Below, one piece after another: positions 61,970 to 64,000 of a stretch of 64,000 nucleotides of DNA. Numbering within the stretch: the stretch's first letter is position 1; each line of letters opens with the position of its first letter. This DNA is from Klebsiella michiganensis (lineage in GTDB: Bacteria; Pseudomonadota; Gammaproteobacteria; Enterobacterales; Enterobacteriaceae): NCBI RefSeq assembly GCF_002925905.1, contig NZ_PRDB01000001.1:1302001-1366000 (forward strand). Direction: 5' to 3'. Made by a program: the position numbers and the translations under genes. The notes beneath the pieces are model-generated. The model was not told where the DNA came from, searched no databases, and was given only the letters and a program-made list of their open reading frames with translations.

Positions 61970-63427
61970 TTACTTCGCCGGAATGGATTTCAGCAGTTCA
62001 GTCAACAGCGTCCAGTACTGGCCCACGCTTTCGATATGAACCTGCTCATCCGGGGAGTGAGGACCGGTGATGGTTGGCCCGATAGAAACCATGTCCATAT
62101 CCGGATACGGTTTTTTGAACAGCCCGCACTCCAGGCCCGCGTGGATAATCTGGATGTTCGGCGTCTTGTTGAACAGACGCTGATAGGTTTCACGCACCAG
62201 ATGCATCACCGGCGAGTTGGCGTCCGGCTGCCAGCCCGGGTAGGCGCCTTTCGCTTCGGTTTTCGCACCGGCCAGCTTGCCCAGCGAATCCAGCATGCTC
62301 ACGACATAATCTTTGCCGCTGTCGATCAGCGAGCGAATCAGGCAGTGAATCTGCACGTTGTCGCCGGTCATGGTCACCACGCCGACGTTCAGCGAGGTTT
62401 CCACCACGCCTTTTGCCACATCAGAGTTGCGGATGACGCCGTTTGGCGTGGCGTTCAGCAGACGCACAAAGGTATCACGAGATTGGGCCGTCAGCGCAGG
62501 CTGCTCGTTAGCAACCGACTCCAGCAGCACAGTCAGGTTTTTCTCTTTGGCCGCCAGCTCGTTTTTCAGGATCGCCTGGTACTCATTAGCCAGCGCTTTC
62601 AGCGCGTCCGCTTTATCCGCGGCCACGGCGACTGTCGCGAACGCTTCACGCGGGATCGCGTTGCGCAGGGTGCCGCCGTTGAAATCGACCAGGCGCAGAT
62701 CCAGCTCTTCAGCATGGCCTGCGAGGAAGCGTGCCAGCAGCTTGTTGGCATTACCTAAACCAACGTGGATCTCGCCGCCGGAGTGGCCGCCTTTGAGTCC
62801 TTTAAGGGTCAGCTTAAAGCTCTGGAAACCGGCCGGAACGGCTTCGCGGGTCAGCGCCAGGTCAGAGGTGAAGTCGATACCCCCCGCACAGCCCATGTAA
62901 ATCTCACCTTCTTCTTCGGAGTCGGTGTTGATCAGGATATCCGCCTGCAGCCAGTTGGCCTGCAGGCCAAACGCGCCGTCCATACCGGCTTCTTCCGTCA
63001 TGGTCAGCAGCACTTCCAGCGGGCCGTGAACCACGTTGTCGTCAGCCAGTACCGCCAGCGCGGAAGCCATGCCGATACCGTTGTCGGCGCCCAGGGTGGT
63101 GCCGCGCGCTTTGACCCACTCGCCGTCGATGTACGGCTGAATCGGGTCCTTAGCGAAGTCATGAACGGTATCGTTGTTTTTCTGCGGCACCATATCGAGG
63201 TGCGCCTGCAGCACAACCGGTTTGCGGTTTTCCATACCGGCAGTCGCGCCTTTACGAATCAGAATGTTGCCAACCTGGTCGCGTTCCGCGTGTAAGCCTT
63301 TTTCTTTTGCCCAGCCCATGATGTGCTCAGCGAGCTGTTCTTCGTGATAGGAGGGGTGAGGAATAGAGCAGATTTTGGCAAAAATATCCCACAGCGGCTG
63401 CGGGGATAATTGAGACAGTTCAGACAC
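61970..63427 (-). CDS. pepD: Aminoacyl-histidine dipeptidase (peptidase D), GTG start
   Basis: Cytosolic zinc dipeptidase of the M20 family with broad Xaa-His specificity. 485 aa, as in E. coli. Zinc and catalytic residues lie in LQAHLDMVPQ, LGADNGIGMAS, LLTMTEEAGMDG, INTDSEEEGE and IIHAGLECGLFKKPYP. The start is GTG 63427, after AAGGAG, where the product begins (M)SELSQLSPQPLWDIF; an in-frame extension to 63532 is rejected. Divergent from gpt. Confidence 0.97.
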   Translation of the reverse strand: MSELSQLSPQPLWDIFAKICSIPHPSYHEEQLAEHIMGWAKEKGLHAERDQVGNILIRKGATAGMENRKPVVLQAHLDMVPQKNNDTVHDFAKDPIQPYIDGEWVKARGTTLGADNGIGMASALAVLADDNVVHGPLEVLLTMTEEAGMDGAFGLQANWLQADILINTDSEEEGEIYMGCAGGIDFTSDLALTREAVPAGFQSFKLTLKGLKGGHSGGEIHVGLGNANKLLARFLAGHAEELDLRLVDFNGGTLRNAIPREAFATVAVAADKADALKALANEYQAILKNELAAKEKNLTVLLESVANEQPALTAQSRDTFVRLLNATPNGVIRNSDVAKGVVETSLNVGVVTMTGDNVQIHCLIRSLIDSGKDYVVSMLDSLGKLAGAKTEAKGAYPGWQPDANSPVMHLVRETYQRLFNKTPNIQIIHAGLECGLFKKPYPDMDMVSIGPTITGPHSPDEQVHIESVGQYWTLLTELLKSIPAK

Positions 63428-63614
63428 GATAAGTCTCCTTACAATCACCTGCAAAAGTCGTTTGCAGATCGAGGGGTTAGCAATCAAATACACTACAAGC
63501 CCGGGCTTGCGCGATGGGGTTGAGAATACCACTTTCCGTGTACTCTGGTAGTGTAAACCACGTAAAAAGAGTCGTCGTGGCCGCTTAACGCTGGTTTTTA
63601 GCGCGTCAGATCTC

Positions 63615-63620
63615 TATAAT
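63615..63620 (+). promoter_or_regulatory. Probable -10 element of gpt
   Basis: TATAAT at 63615-63620, ~65 bp before the gpt ATG. The matching -35 at 17-bp spacing would be TGGTTT (63592-63597), which is weak. Called mainly on the perfect -10. Confidence 0.5.
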
Positions 63621-63685
63621 CTCGCGCAACCATTTTCCCCCTCGAACATTATTTAAGCCGTATTACACAGGCTGGGACACTTCAC

Positions 63686-64000
63686 ATGAGCGAAAAATAC
63701 GTCGTCACCTGGGACATGTTGCAGATTCACGCCCGCAAGCTGGCCACTCGCCTGCTGCCGGTTGAACAGTGGAAAGGCATTATTGCCGTTAGCCGCGGCG
63801 GTCTGGTACCGGGAGCACTACTGGCGCGTGAACTGGGTATTCGTCATGTTGATACCGTTTGCATCTCAAGCTATGACCACGATAATCAGCGTGAACTGAC
63901 CGTGCTGAAACGTGCTGAAGGCGATGGCGAAGGCTTTATCGTGATCGATGACCTCGTCGACACCGGCGGTACCGCCGTAGCCATCCGCGAAATGTATCCG
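63686..64000 (+). CDS. gpt: Xanthine-guanine phosphoribosyltransferase, 3' end beyond window
   Basis: Purine salvage enzyme that makes GMP and XMP from guanine or xanthine and PRPP. The first 105 codons are present, beginning [19 protein letters not shown]. The PRPP-binding motif [12 protein letters not shown] is at residues 86-97 and the SRGGLVPG loop at 36-43. E. coli Gpt is 152 aa, so about 47 residues are missing at the window edge. Divergent from pepD. Confidence 0.96.
   Translation, partial: MSEKYVVTWDMLQIHARKLATRLLPVEQWKGIIAVSRGGLVPGALLARELGIRHVDTVCISSYDHDNQRELTVLKRAEGDGEGFIVIDDLVDTGGTAVAIREMYP

Overview
This window looks like conserved chromosome of a gamma-proteobacterium of the Klebsiella/Raoultella/Enterobacter group. 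Almost every protein can be matched by eye to its Escherichia coli counterpart, and gene order follows the E. coli dxr-to-gpt region. Three departures point to a Klebsiella-like relative rather than E. coli: a secreted GH19 chitinase between accA and ldcC, a drug-efflux-type MFS transporter beside yafC, and a complete nqrABCDEF-nqrM operon between yafK and dinB. Species cannot be fixed from the sequence by reading alone. There is no prophage, insertion sequence, integron, plasmid feature or CRISPR array.

Layout. Positions 1-15941 hold one long plus-strand envelope and replication cluster: dxr (5' end cut off), uppS, cdsA, rseP, bamA, skp, lpxD, fabZ, lpxA, lpxB, rnhB, dnaE, accA. It combines isoprenoid carrier synthesis, phospholipid and lipid A synthesis, outer-membrane protein assembly and the sigma-E protease with the replicative polymerase. 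Then come the chitinase, ldcC, gloA2 and tilS, followed by rof-yaeP (minus), yaeQ-arfB-nlpE (plus), and a minus-strand block: yaeF, proS, trmO-rcsF, metQ-metI-metN. gmhB reads rightward into a complete ribosomal RNA operon (16S, tRNA-Ile, tRNA-Ala, 23S, 5S, tRNA-Asp; 31577-37329). Beyond it lie dkgB, yafC, the MFS gene, yafD, yafE, mltD, gloB, yafS, rnhA/dnaQ (divergent), a second identical tRNA-Asp, nit2, fadE, gmhA, yafJ and yafK. The nqr operon (53236-59295), a degenerate glycerophosphodiesterase-like gene, dinB-yafP, pepD and the first 105 codons of gpt complete the window.

Regulation visible in the DNA includes a MetJ box array inside the metN promoter, a FadR operator upstream of fadE, a LexA box at dinB, rrn P1/P2 promoters with boxA, and many intrinsic terminators, several serving convergent genes.

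The points most worth a second look are: a 16-codon leader reading frame followed by a hairpin just upstream of nqrA; an nqr operon lacking the flavin transferase gene apbE; a periplasmic GDPD-family protein whose metal ligands and second catalytic histidine are replaced; and three imperfect palindromes of 82-122 bp with a shared apex, two of them inside the rRNA operon. No clearly new multi-gene system was found.
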